NCBI GenBank assembly: GCA_964459985.1
Contig: CAYWOS010000018.1
Coordinates: forward strand, 1-39,995
Source of the DNA: CAYWOS01 sp964459985
Lineage (GTDB): Bacteria; Bacillota; Clostridia; Christensenellales; Aristaeellaceae
DNA: 39,995 nt
Reading direction: 5' to 3'
Part shown: positions 31,963-39,995 of the stretch, piece by piece
Layout: every line of letters begins with the position of its first letter
Numbering within the stretch: position 1 is the first letter of the stretch
Program-made: the position numbers and the translations under genes
The notes under the pieces: generated by a model
What the model was told of the DNA's origin: nothing
The model's database searches: none
What the model saw: only the letters and a program-made list of their open reading frames with translations

Positions 31963-32042
31963 CGTGAACATGCCCGATCTGTTTGCGGTGAAAGCGCCTG
32001 AACCGGCTTCGCCCTTCATTCATTCCGTGAACATGCCCGATC
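31963..32042. repeat. Direct repeats between rsmE and mtaB
   Basis: CGTGAACATGCCCGATC occurs at 31963-31979 and again at 32026-32042, 63 bp apart, each followed by a TTT-containing stretch; a weaker match (CCCCGATCGGTTTTCGG) lies at 32097-32113. This 273-bp gap (31942-32214) also holds the second hairpin copy. Confidence 0.75.
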
Positions 32043-32117
32043 CAGTTTCGGACAAGCATCCCCACCCCTTCCCCTTCCCCATTTCTTCATCACCATCCCC
32101 GATCGGTTTTCGGAAGG

Positions 32118-32168
32118 GGAGCGCGAGGGGGAACCGCTTTTGCCCTCAAAAGCGGTTCCCCCTCGCAA
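32118..32168. repeat. Palindromic hairpin repeat, copy 2
   Basis: Identical over 51 nt to positions 1-51: 19-bp perfect arms (32123-32141 and 32148-32166) around GCCCTC. It ends 46 bp before mtaB. No T-run follows. Confidence 0.9.
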
Positions 32169-32214
32169 CCCTCCGTCCCCTCGCAAAACCCGTCCCACAA
32201 AAGGAGGCTGCGCC

Positions 32215-33504
32215 ATGCCGACGGTCGCGTTCCACACGCTGGGCTGCAAGGTGAACCAGTACGACACGCAGGCGATGCTGGAGGCGTTCGAGCGCGCCGG
32301 GTACGCGGTCGTCGATTTCGACGCGCGCGCCGACGTGTACGTGGTCAACACCTGCACGGTGACGGGCACGGGCGACAAAAAATCGCTGCAGGCGGTGCGC
32401 CGCGCGCAAAGGCTCAATCCGCGCGCCGAGATCGTGATCGCCGGGTGTCTGGCGCAGAAGGAAGGCGAAAAGCTGCTCGAAACGGGCGCGCGGCTCGTGC
32501 TGGGCACGGCGCGGCGCGGCGAGATCGTATCGCTGCTCGAAAGCGCCGTTCAAAGCGGCGAGCGGATCGCCGCCGTGTCCGATATCCGAAAAATCCCGTA
32601 TGAAAACCTGTTCGTCACGCGGCAGGAGGGGCGCACGCGCGCCGCGCTCAAGATTCAGGAAGGCTGCGACCGCTTTTGCGCGTACTGCGTCATCCCGTAT
32701 GTGCGCGGCGGCATCCGCTCGCGCGGGCCGGAGGATATAAGCGCCGAGGCCGCGCGTCTCGCCGCCGCCGGGTTTGAGGAAATCGTGCTGACGGGCATTC
32801 ATCTGACGAGCTACGGGCGCGATTTGAACGGCGAAACGCTGCTCGACGCCGTCGCCGCCGCCGACGTCGCGGGCGTCACGCGCATCCGGCTCGGCTCGCT
32901 CGAGCCGGTGATCGTCACGCGGGCGTTCGTCGACGCGCTTGCCCGGCGCGGCAAGGTGTGCGATCAATTCCATTTGTCCCTGCAGTCGGGCTGCGACGAA
33001 ACGCTCAAGCGCATGCGCCGGCGGTACACGGCGGAGGAGTTCGCCCGCGCGGCGGACATGCTTCGCGGCGCGTTTCCCGACTGCGCGCTGACCACCGACG
33101 TGATCACCGGCTTTCCCGGCGAAACGGAGGAGGAATTCGCGCGATCCTATGATTTTTGCCGCAGGATCGGCTTTTCAAGGATGCATGTTTTCCCGTACAG
33201 CGAACGCGAGGGCACGCTCGCCGCGACGATGGAGGGCGCCGTGCCCAAGCCCGTGCGCGAGGCGCGCGCGCGGAAAATGATCGCGCTTTCGCGCGGCATG
33301 GCGCTTGATTTCCACCGCGCCATGATCGGGCGGACGCGCGAGGTGCTTTTCGAGCGAAGCGAGGGCGGCGACGCCGTCGGGTACACGCGCCAGTACGTTC
33401 CCTGCCGCGCAAAGGGCGCGGCGATGGGCGTCGCCGAGGTCCGCGTCGTATCGGCGACGGCGGAGGGCGTGACGGGCGCGCCGCTTTCCGCGTCCATTTC
33501 TTAA
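32215..33504 (+). CDS. mtaB: tRNA t6A37 methylthiotransferase MtaB
   Basis: MtaB (YqeV type) converts t6A to ms2t6A at position 37 of tRNAs. The 429-residue radical-SAM enzyme shows the subfamily start TLGCKVNQYDTQAM, then VVNTCTVT, and the 4Fe-4S ligands Cys151, Cys155 and Cys158 in GCDRFCAYCVIPYVRGG, followed by a TRAM-like C-terminus. AAGGAGG at 32201-32207 sets ATG 32215; the open frame upstream only reads through the hairpin. It is the second methylthiotransferase in the window, after rimO at 152. Confidence 0.95.
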   Translation: MPTVAFHTLGCKVNQYDTQAMLEAFERAGYAVVDFDARADVYVVNTCTVTGTGDKKSLQAVRRAQRLNPRAEIVIAGCLAQKEGEKLLETGARLVLGTARRGEIVSLLESAVQSGERIAAVSDIRKIPYENLFVTRQEGRTRAALKIQEGCDRFCAYCVIPYVRGGIRSRGPEDISAEAARLAAAGFEEIVLTGIHLTSYGRDLNGETLLDAVAAADVAGVTRIRLGSLEPVIVTRAFVDALARRGKVCDQFHLSLQSGCDETLKRMRRRYTAEEFARAADMLRGAFPDCALTTDVITGFPGETEEEFARSYDFCRRIGFSRMHVFPYSEREGTLAATMEGAVPKPVREARARKMIALSRGMALDFHRAMIGRTREVLFERSEGGDAVGYTRQYVPCRAKGAAMGVAEVRVVSATAEGVTGAPLSASIS

Positions 33505-33554
33505 AATTCTTGAAAAAATGTAGGAAATTCCTCATGTTTTTATGAAGAAAACGC

Positions 33555-33583
33555 TTGACCGCGTAACAAAAATGTAATATACT
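33555..33583 (+). promoter_or_regulatory. Promoter of the SH3-repeat protein gene
   Basis: TTGACC (33555-33560), 17 bp, TATACT (33578-33583). An imperfect dyad centred on AGGAAATTCCT (33518-33535) lies 20 bp upstream and may be a regulator site. The leader would be about 85 nt. Confidence 0.85.
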
Positions 33584-33674
33584 GATCTGGAGATATCCCT
33601 GTTCATAGCAAACAGGTTCTGATGCTGTGGCGGATGATCGTATGCCCGGAAACAGAGGGATGAGGTGTCGGATC

Positions 33675-36569
33675 ATGATGAAGACTTCGGCTCTTGGCCG
33701 CCGCTTGACGGCGACGCTGCTGGCGGTGGTCCTGACGGCGCTGCTCCTGCCCGCGACGGCGCTGGCGGACGGCGCGACGTACGGGCGCACCAACGTCGAT
33801 AAGGTGTTTTTGCGCACCGCCGCCAACGGCGAGTATTACTACTGCCGCCTGCCCAAGGATTGGGTCGTGCTGCTGGACGGCACGGTGCAAAAGGGCGGGA
33901 AGACATGGTACAAGGCGCGAACCAATGATCCGAGCAAGATCACGCAAAACTACAACGGCTATATCCTCAACACCTGCCTTGACATCCTGACGGCGGAGGA
34001 AGCCGCCGCATGGGAGAATAACCCCACGCAGTCAAGCGGCGTGCCCGGCTATACCGCGACGCCCGCGCCCGGCACGACGGCGAAGCCGACGACCGCGCCG
34101 GTGGTGGTTACGCCCACGAGCGTGCCCGATGCCGGCGGCGTGTACAACGGCTACGCGCGCGTCAAGGTGGGCGTGACCAATTTCCGCGCGATGCCCAGCG
34201 CCGACGCCGAGACCATCGCGCCGCTCTTGCAGGGCACGGTGGTGCAGGTGATCACCATGCCCTCGGGCACGACGGACAACGATTGGTATTATGTCAGCTA
34301 TAACGGGCGGAACGGCTTTATCGTCGCGCCCTCGCTCGAATTGACGACCTCCACGGTCGTCACCGCGACGCCCGCGCCGGGCGCGACCGTTTCCCCGACG
34401 ACGCCGATCGGCTATATCACGCTGATCAAGGGCAAAGTCAACCTCCGCGCGACGGCGGACGGCGCGGTGCTCACGCCGCTCTCCTCCGAAAAGCTGCCGC
34501 TCGGCCTCACCCTGCCCTACTACGGCGTCACGGCCAACAAGGTGGGCGGTTATTACTGGGCGGAGGTCGTCTATGACGGGACGCGCGGGTTCATCCGCAG
34601 CGACTGCTACAAGTACTCCGACGCCTCGGGCAATACCGTGACCACCGTCGCGCCCACGACGCCGACCGTCACCGCCGCGCCCACGTCCGCCATTCCCTCC
34701 AGCGGCTATATCCGCCTGACGAGCGGCGGCGTCAACTTCCGCAAGAGCGCCGGCTTGAGCGCCGATCGCTACGGGCAATTGTCCAAGGGCACCATCCTGC
34801 CGTACTTCGCCACCACCACCGGCGCCAACGGCGCGCTGTGGTATTACGCCTATTCGACCAAGTTTGACGGCTACGGCTACGTGCTGGGCTCGCTGGCGCA
34901 GGTCTGCGCGAGCGACGGCGGCGCCGTCGCCACGCCCACGCCCAACCCGGTCGTCGATACCGGCTACTGCGCCACCACGATTTCCTCGGTCTGGATTCGC
35001 GAGAGCGCCAACACCGGCGCGGGCACGCTGGGCAAGACGGGCGCCAAGGGCGCGGTGTTCAAGATGTGGGGCGCGGCGTTTACCAGCACGGCCAACAAAT
35101 ACGTCTGGTTCCCCGTCTACACCGCCTCGGGCGATCGCGGCTACATTCGCGGCGACTGCGCGTATCAGCTTGCCCAGTGGCAGGTGGACGCCTACCTGAA
35201 CACCGGCTCGCTGCCCACGCCCACGCCGGGGCCCATCGTGCCGCCGGTCGGCAACAGCGATTATCTGATCACCACGGCGGATAAGCTCTACGTCCGCAAG
35301 GCGGCGTCTACTAAGTCCGGCTCCTACGGTCAGGTGAACGCGGGCGAGGTGTTCGAGTATCTTTCGACCTCGGTGGTCGGCGGCGTGACGTGGTACCGCA
35401 TTCAGTACAACGCCGCCGTGACCGCGTGGCTGCACGGCGATTACGTGCGCGTGATGACCAACGCCGAATATCTGGCGTGGGTGGGCGGACAGCCCACCGC
35501 GACGCCCCGACCCGCCGATACGCCCGTGCCCGACGCGAGCTTGCTCAGCGACGTGGCGTTCACCACCATTGACCGCGTCAAGATTCGCGGCGCGGCGTCC
35601 ATGAGCGGCAAGGAGCTGACCGTCGTGTCGGCGAGCGGCACCAAGCTCGCCTACCTCGGCGCGTACAAGACCGCCGCCCAGACGGGCACCGAATACAACT
35701 GGTTCAACGTGAAATACGCCGGCGTGAGCGGCTGGATGCGCGGCGACTGCGTGCGCGTGCTGACGACCGACGAGCTGGCGATGTACAACCTGACGGGCAA
35801 TCCCGATTCGCCGCCCGAGGCGGCGTACAACACCCTGCGCTTGGGCTCGACGGGCGACGAGGTGAAGGCTCTCCAGAATAAGCTCGTCGAAAAGGGCTAT
35901 CTCAAGACGGGCACCTACACCGTGTCCAGCTATGACACGGCGACGATGAGCGCCGTCAGCGCCTTCCAGAAGGCGGAAAGCCTCTCGGTGGACGGCATCG
36001 CGGGCGAGCAGACGCAGCACAAGCTGTTCGGCACCGTGCCCGTGGGCACGTACACCGGCAGCACGGTCAGCCCGACGCTCTACCCCGTCGAAATGATCGA
36101 CTGGTTCACCGGCGGCATTCAGTCAATCTTCACGGTCGGCACCAACGCCGTCGTGACCGACGTGTACACCGGCATCTCGATGCGCATGCAGCGCCTGTAC
36201 GGCGATTATCACGCCGACGTCGAGCCGCTGACCACGTCCGATACCGCCGCCTTCTGCCGCATGTTCGGCGTGACCAACGCGCAGGAGGTCTCCGACCGCG
36301 AGAGCGCGCTGGAATCCTGGCGCCGCCGCCCGCTCTGGGTGACCATCGGCAACCGCACCTTCGCCGCTTCGATGTACGCCGTGCCGCATAACTTCCCGGG
36401 CGACCGTATTTCGGACAACAACTTCAACGGCCAGGTGTGCATCCACTTCGTCAATTCCAGAACGCATACCGGCGACCGCGTCGATACCGACGCCGCCATC
36501 AACGGCTACTTCGGCCACCAGAGCGCCATCAAGTATGCCTACAGCCATTCCATCAGCGGAACGAAATAA
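33675..36569 (+). CDS. Secreted multi-SH3 protein with peptidoglycan-binding domain
   Basis: A 964-residue exported protein. A signal peptide (cleavage after about residue 31, ATALA) is followed by seven SH3b-like repeats, several recognisable by VNFR/VNLR/VKIR and a closing GFI or GYI turn, joined by Thr/Pro/Ala-rich linkers. A PG_binding_1 domain follows (about 719-785; LRLGSTGDEVKALQNKL and FQKAESLSVDGIAG). The final 165 residues are a separate domain with a conserved-looking QVCIHFVNSRTHTGDRVD and GHQSAIKYAY, of a type I cannot name; Cys, His, Asp and His there could form an active or metal site. GAGGTG at 33662-33667 favours ATG 33675. Likely cell-wall associated. Confidence 0.85.
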   Translation: MMKTSALGRRLTATLLAVVLTALLLPATALADGATYGRTNVDKVFLRTAANGEYYYCRLPKDWVVLLDGTVQKGGKTWYKARTNDPSKITQNYNGYILNTCLDILTAEEAAAWENNPTQSSGVPGYTATPAPGTTAKPTTAPVVVTPTSVPDAGGVYNGYARVKVGVTNFRAMPSADAETIAPLLQGTVVQVITMPSGTTDNDWYYVSYNGRNGFIVAPSLELTTSTVVTATPAPGATVSPTTPIGYITLIKGKVNLRATADGAVLTPLSSEKLPLGLTLPYYGVTANKVGGYYWAEVVYDGTRGFIRSDCYKYSDASGNTVTTVAPTTPTVTAAPTSAIPSSGYIRLTSGGVNFRKSAGLSADRYGQLSKGTILPYFATTTGANGALWYYAYSTKFDGYGYVLGSLAQVCASDGGAVATPTPNPVVDTGYCATTISSVWIRESANTGAGTLGKTGAKGAVFKMWGAAFTSTANKYVWFPVYTASGDRGYIRGDCAYQLAQWQVDAYLNTGSLPTPTPGPIVPPVGNSDYLITTADKLYVRKAASTKSGSYGQVNAGEVFEYLSTSVVGGVTWYRIQYNAAVTAWLHGDYVRVMTNAEYLAWVGGQPTATPRPADTPVPDASLLSDVAFTTIDRVKIRGAASMSGKELTVVSASGTKLAYLGAYKTAAQTGTEYNWFNVKYAGVSGWMRGDCVRVLTTDELAMYNLTGNPDSPPEAAYNTLRLGSTGDEVKALQNKLVEKGYLKTGTYTVSSYDTATMSAVSAFQKAESLSVDGIAGEQTQHKLFGTVPVGTYTGSTVSPTLYPVEMIDWFTGGIQSIFTVGTNAVVTDVYTGISMRMQRLYGDYHADVEPLTTSDTAAFCRMFGVTNAQEVSDRESALESWRRRPLWVTIGNRTFAASMYAVPHNFPGDRISDNNFNGQVCIHFVNSRTHTGDRVDTDAAINGYFGHQSAIKYAYSHSISGTK

Positions 36570-36572
36570 TCC

Positions 36573-37778
36573 ATGTACGACGTGATTGTCGTCGGCGCGG
36601 GCGCGGCGGGCTTAACCGCCGCGCTTTGCGCCGCTTTGCGGGGGAAAAGCGTCCTCGTGCTGGAGGCGGCCAAGCGCCCCGGGAGGAAGCTGCTCGCCAC
36701 GGGCAACGGCCGCTGCAACATCTGGAACGCCGGCGCGCCGCAATACTTCGGCAGCGCTTTTGCCGAAAGCGTCGTGCGCCTCGCGCCGCTTAACGATATC
36801 GCGGCGTTCTTTGACCGCCTCGGGCTGCGCGTGGCCGAGGAGGAAGGCGGGCGCGTCTATCCCGCCTGCGGGCAGGCGAGCGCCGTGCTCGACGCGCTGC
36901 TCGCGGGGCTTGTCCGGCACGGCGCGCGGGTGATCTGCGATTCGCCCGTGACCGCGATCCAAAAAAACGGAAGCGTGTTTTCACTGACTTCAGGGGACAG
37001 CCTATGGGAAGCGGCGTCCGTGATCGTCGCGTGCGGCGGCATGGCGGGCGGAAAGCTGGGGCACGACGGCGGCGCGTACCGCCTGCTCACGGCCTTCGGG
37101 CATACGCTGATCGCCCCGCGCCCGGCGCTGTCGCCGCTTGTAACGGACAGCGAGCCGATCCGGGGACTGTCCGGGCTGCGGCTGCCCGCGCGGCTGACGC
37201 TGTGCGACGGCGCGCGCGCGGTGGATGCGGCGGCGGGCGAAATGCTGTTCACCGATTACGGCGTGAGCGGCGTCTGCGCCATGCAGCTCGCGCGCGCGGC
37301 GGGCGAGGGACTGAGTAAAAAGCATGTCATGACGCTGTACGCTGATTTCGCGCCGGCGATGGCGCTCGCGGACAGGCTGTACCGCCGCCTCGCGCTTGAC
37401 GAAATCCGCGATCACGCCGCGCTGATCGGCGAATGCCTGTCGGCGCGCGCGCATACGCTGCCCAAAGAGATGCTCCTGCGCGGGCTGCTGCCGCTCAAAT
37501 TGGCCGAAAAGCTCGAGAGGCAGGCGCTCACGCCCGGCGCGCTGGCGCGGATGCTTGCGCGCTATCCTCTGCCCGTGCGCGCCGTGCGCGGCATGGACGC
37601 GGCGCAGGTGACGCGCGGCGGGGCGGACGTCGGCGGGTTTGATCCGGCGACGCTTGAATCGAGGCTGTGCCCCGGGCTGTACGCCTGCGGCGAAATCCTC
37701 GACGTCGACGGTGACTGCGGCGGCTTCAACCTGCTGTTCGCGTGGGCGAGCGGCATGCTCGCGGGGCGGGCGGCATAA
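36573..37778 (+). CDS. FAD-dependent oxidoreductase (BaiN/HI0933 family)
   Basis: The 401-residue product has the FAD Rossmann motif VVGAGAAG (6-13) followed by RPGRKLLATGNGRCNI, the hallmark of the HI0933/BaiN group, and the C-terminal GLYACGEILDVDGDCGGFN that closes the FAD site. Characterised members include bile-acid-dehydrogenating enzymes, but most are uncharacterised; substrate unknown. It starts 3 bp after the SH3-repeat gene, and no strong ribosome-binding site is seen. The next gene is a flavin-binding protein. Confidence 0.9.
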   Translation: MYDVIVVGAGAAGLTAALCAALRGKSVLVLEAAKRPGRKLLATGNGRCNIWNAGAPQYFGSAFAESVVRLAPLNDIAAFFDRLGLRVAEEEGGRVYPACGQASAVLDALLAGLVRHGARVICDSPVTAIQKNGSVFSLTSGDSLWEAASVIVACGGMAGGKLGHDGGAYRLLTAFGHTLIAPRPALSPLVTDSEPIRGLSGLRLPARLTLCDGARAVDAAAGEMLFTDYGVSGVCAMQLARAAGEGLSKKHVMTLYADFAPAMALADRLYRRLALDEIRDHAALIGECLSARAHTLPKEMLLRGLLPLKLAEKLERQALTPGALARMLARYPLPVRAVRGMDAAQVTRGGADVGGFDPATLESRLCPGLYACGEILDVDGDCGGFNLLFAWASGMLAGRAA

Positions 37779-37827
37779 CGGAAAACTCGGCAATAAGTGC
37801 CAAAACGTTCGTTAAGGAGGGTTTGTC

Positions 37828-38466
37828 ATGGCGTTTCAAACGGTGAAAAACGGTACGCTGCTCGCGCCCCTGCCCGTGGTCATGGTGTCCTGCGCCGACG
37901 AGGGGAACCGCCCGAACATCATCACGATCGCGTGGGCGGGCGTCGTCAATTCCGAGCCGCCCATGTGCTCGATCTCGGTGCGCAGGGAGCGGTTCTCGCA
38001 CGATATCATCGAGCGCTCGGGCGAGTTCGTCGTCAATCTGTGCGGGCGCGGCAACCTGCGCGCGACCGATTTCTGCGGCGTGCGCTCGGGGCGCGACGCC
38101 GATAAGTTCGCCGCCTGCGGCCTGACCGCCGCGCCGGTGGAGGGCATGGCGTTCGCGCCGGCGATCGCGGAGTGCCCGGCGTACATCGCCTGCAAGGTGA
38201 AAAGCGTGACGCCGCTCGGCTCGCATGATATGTTCGTCGGCGAGATCGCGCGCGTGGGCGTGCGGGAGGAACTGTTCAAGGCGGACGGCGGCATTGATTT
38301 CATCAAGGCCGATCTGATCGCCTACACGCACGGCGTCTATCAGGCGCTGGGCGAGCCGCTCGGCTTCTTCGGCTTTTCCGTCGCCTCGCCCGAGGCGCTC
38401 AAGCGGCGCATGGACGCGCTGCAAAATGACGCGAACGCTGCATCCGGGAGCGGCGCGCGCGTATAA
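37828..38466 (+). CDS. Flavin reductase-like FMN-binding protein
   Basis: The 212-residue product belongs to the flavin reductase / FMN split-barrel group: LPVVMVSCADEGNRPNIITIAWAG at the start and EFVVNLCGRGN are typical of this family, which reduces flavin with NAD(P)H or binds FMN tightly. AAGGAGG (37814-37820) sets ATG 37828. It follows a flavoprotein gene by 49 bp and is terminated at 38537-38559. Partner and substrate unknown. Confidence 0.9.
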   Translation: MAFQTVKNGTLLAPLPVVMVSCADEGNRPNIITIAWAGVVNSEPPMCSISVRRERFSHDIIERSGEFVVNLCGRGNLRATDFCGVRSGRDADKFAACGLTAAPVEGMAFAPAIAECPAYIACKVKSVTPLGSHDMFVGEIARVGVREELFKADGGIDFIKADLIAYTHGVYQALGEPLGFFGFSVASPEALKRRMDALQNDANAASGSGARV

Positions 38467-38536
38467 TCCTTATTTTTCTGTTACAAGTTAACGCGCCCCG
38501 GCGCGATCGCCTCTGTTGATTTTTTTGTGGACAACC

Positions 38537-38559
38537 GCGCCCCGACGGGCGCTTTTTTT
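38537..38559 (+). terminator. Terminator of flavin-reductase gene
   Basis: GCGCCC (38537-38542) pairs with GGGCGC (38547-38552) around a 4-nt loop, then seven Ts (38553-38559). It ends the SH3-FAD-flavin-reductase run about 70 bp after its last gene. Confidence 0.8.
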
Positions 38560-38595
38560 GTTGATAACTTTGCTTTCGTCGAAAGTTATCAACAA
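38558..38595. repeat. Inverted repeat of two DnaA-box-like sites
   Basis: TTGTTGATAACTTT (38558-38571) and its exact complement (38582-38595) form 14-bp arms around a 10-nt centre. Each arm contains one TTATCAACA site, so two such sites face each other. A smaller CTTTC/GAAAG hairpin can form inside. Confidence 0.8.
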
Positions 38596-38924
38596 CATTT
38601 ATTGCCAAATCGCGGCACATCAGGCATTTTGGCGTTCAGAATTGTTGATAACCCTGTTGATAATGTTGATAGTTGTTGAAAACCCCTCGCGGCGTAAATC
38701 AAGGAGAAATATTCGGTATATGCATGAATGCGCCGCCTGATTTCGGGCGAAAACCCCGTCCGCCGCGCTGCATATACTGCATATCGCATACGCCGCGCCG
38801 GGCGCGGGCTGTGGATAATCGGCGGAAAACGCGGTGGAGAAAACTTTTCGGGATTTGTTACATAATTGTTTCGCGATTTCCATAGAGTGATGGAGAAAAT
38901 TCTTGTGCGGCGGGGTGAGACGAT

Positions 38925-39617
38925 TTGTGGAAAAACCGGATGCGGCGCGCGCTGCTGACGCTGTTCGGCTGCTCGCTCGTTTTGCTGATGGCGGTGGGGG
39001 CGACGCGGACGCAGAAGGCTTCGTCCGCCGGCCGGCCGCTCGCGGGGATCGCCGTGCTGCTGGACGCCGGACACGGCGGCGACGACGGCGGCGCGCGCGG
39101 GCGCGTGATGAAGCTGTGGGAAAAAACGCTCAATCTGGATGTGACGATCAGGACGCGCGCGCTGCTCGAGGAGATGGGCTGCCGCGTGCTCATGACGCGC
39201 GATGACGACAGGCATCTGGACGCGAACAAGCGCCGCGATCTGGACGCGCGGCTCAATATCGCGCGCGAGGGCGGCGCCGATTTGCTTGTGAGCATTCACA
39301 TGAACGAGTACCGCTCTTCGTCCGAGTCGGGGCCGCAGGTGTTTTACCGCAAGGGGCAGGACGAAAGCCGGCTGTTCGCCGGCGCGATGCAGCAGGCGCT
39401 GATCGACGGGCTTTCGCCGCGAAAAAAGCGCGTCGCGCTCTCGGGCGACTACTACATGCTGTCCCTTGACATCCCCTCCATTCTCGTCGAATGCGGCTTT
39501 CTGTCCAACCGCGAGGAGGAAGCGGCGCTGAACGACGGCGCGTACCGCCAGAAAATCGCCGCCGCCGTCGCGCGCGGCGTCGCGGAGTTCGCCGCGCTGC
39601 GTTCAGCCGTTCAGTAA
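38925..39617 (+). CDS. cwlD: N-acetylmuramoyl-L-alanine amidase, CwlD-like
   Basis: An Amidase_3-family zinc enzyme that cleaves the amide between MurNAc and the stem peptide. The 230-residue protein has an N-terminal membrane anchor/signal (RALLTLFGCSLVLLMAVGA) then the catalytic domain with zinc ligands His50 (LLDAGHGG), Glu66 (WEKTLN) and His125 (SIHMNEY) and catalytic Glu189 (ILVECGF). Size and layout match CwlD, which makes muramic lactam in the spore cortex, so the host may sporulate; a non-sporulation amidase remains possible. GGGGTGA (38912-38918) supports TTG 38925 over ATG 38940. Confidence 0.88.
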   Translation: MWKNRMRRALLTLFGCSLVLLMAVGATRTQKASSAGRPLAGIAVLLDAGHGGDDGGARGRVMKLWEKTLNLDVTIRTRALLEEMGCRVLMTRDDDRHLDANKRRDLDARLNIAREGGADLLVSIHMNEYRSSSESGPQVFYRKGQDESRLFAGAMQQALIDGLSPRKKRVALSGDYYMLSLDIPSILVECGFLSNREEEAALNDGAYRQKIAAAVARGVAEFAALRSAVQ

Positions 39618-39748
39618 ATGAAGGATGCTTTCAAAAAAATTGCAAATAAATAATTATTTCTGAAAAGAATGCAGGAGAAACGAAATTTACATAGAATGAA
39701 TTATGCGAAAACACTTTACCGGCACGACCGGGGACGAGGAGACGGGTT

Positions 39749-39995
39749 ATGGCATTAGGCATTTCGAGGGTGTGCCGCGGCATTGCGCCCTCCGTGACGC
39801 TCAAAATGAACGCGCTGGTCGCGCAGCTGCGCGCCGAGGGCAAGAATATCATCGGTCTGGGCGCGGGCGAGCCGGATTTCGACACGCCCGAGTTTATCCG
39901 CGAGGCCGCCAAACGCGCCATCGACGAGGGTAAAACCCGCTATACCGCCGCCGCCGGGATGCCCGAGCTGCGCGCGGCGGTCGCCAAGTTCATCA
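39749..39995 (+). CDS. Aspartate aminotransferase-like protein (5' part)
   Basis: Only the first 82 codons lie in the window. SRVCRGIAPSVTLKMNALV followed by IIGLGAGEPDFDTPEFIREA and KTRYTAAAGMPELR is typical of the class I aspartate aminotransferase N-terminus. GAGGAGA (39734-39740) precedes ATG 39749. The 131-bp gap from the amidase gene is A+T-rich and contains a 12-bp palindrome, AAATAATTATTT (39648-39659), but no confident promoter. Confidence 0.9.
   Translation, partial: MALGISRVCRGIAPSVTLKMNALVAQLRAEGKNIIGLGAGEPDFDTPEFIREAAKRAIDEGKTRYTAAAGMPELRAAVAKFI

Larger units (their letters stand above)
38526..38818. other. Second DnaA-box-like cluster
   Basis: Within the 458-bp gene-free gap 38467-38924 I see a perfect DnaA box in reverse (TGTGGATAA, 38810-38818), and one-mismatch boxes TGTGGACAA (38526-38534), TGTTGATAA (38559-38567, 38643-38651, 38655-38663) and TTATCAACA (38586-38594), plus TGTTGATAG (38664-38672). 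The motif types are those of the origin at 13.6-13.95 kb, 25 kb away. No DnaA-trio run is present here. Confidence 0.7.

Noticed and set aside
38516..38740. Small ORF of about 74 codons
   Set aside because: It runs through the terminator, inverted repeat and DnaA-like boxes and encodes no recognisable sequence.

Overview
This window is about 40 kb of G+C-rich chromosome from what looks like a Clostridia-type Firmicute, possibly a Christensenellales-like gut lineage. That assignment is inferred from gene families: a DUF4317 protein, GlpP, YlmH, MtaB, a CwlD-type amidase, ribosomal protein S21 and a class II LysRS. The G+C content was judged by eye. Almost every gene is core housekeeping. I saw no phage, IS element, CRISPR array, tRNA or rRNA.

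Layout. (1) 152-2760, plus strand: rimO and a DUF4317 gene. (2) 2807-11912, minus strand: a GDPD-greA-lysS-anchored lipo/solute-binding-like operon ending in a shared terminator with DUF4317; a lysine/DAP operon asd-dapA-dapB; an acyltransferase plus zinc-ribbon membrane protein pair; and rpsU with its own promoter and terminator. (3) 12006-13520, minus strand: dnaN followed by a HIT protein. (4) 13561-13949: a candidate chromosomal replication origin. It has four perfect DnaA boxes, several one-mismatch boxes and a (TAG)4 DnaA-trio next to DnaA boxes on the dnaN side, laid out like the B. subtilis basal unwinding system. From here genes run minus to the left (to about 2.9 kb) and plus to the right (to the window end, one exception). 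dnaA itself is not next to dnaN. (5) 14046-17380: ylmH translationally coupled to an 868-residue fusion of a TetM/EF-G-like GTPase and a C-terminal YacP/Rae1-like NYN ribonuclease. (6) 17382-19611: an FRG-domain gene on the opposite strand, then GDPD-glpP. (7) 19821-27216: a long plus-strand run GntR, pepF, Lrp, aminotransferase, CapA-like, a degenerate isopropylmalate-dehydrogenase-fold protein, and an alkaline-phosphatase-superfamily protein. (8) 27306-33504: murA, a J-domain/TPR-like protein, DUF2284, GNAT, prmA, rsmE, mtaB. (9) 33555-38466: a secreted protein with seven SH3-like repeats, a BaiN/HI0933-type flavoprotein and a flavin-reductase-like protein. (10) 38467-38924: a second cluster of DnaA-box-like sequences with a terminator and a 14-bp-arm inverted repeat, then a cwlD-like amidase and the start of an aminotransferase gene cut by the window edge.

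The most interesting signals are: the EF-G-like GTPase/Rae1 A-site nuclease fusion coupled to YlmH, a plausible stalled-ribosome handling module beside the origin; the origin itself with separated dnaA; the second DnaA-box cluster 25 kb away; two identical 51-bp hairpins 32 kb apart, each just upstream of a different methylthiotransferase gene; and a pseudo-enzyme of the isopropylmalate dehydrogenase family that has lost the visible catalytic residues. Promoters, terminators and repeats were found by reading the sequence. No homology search was run, so family calls rest on recognised motifs.
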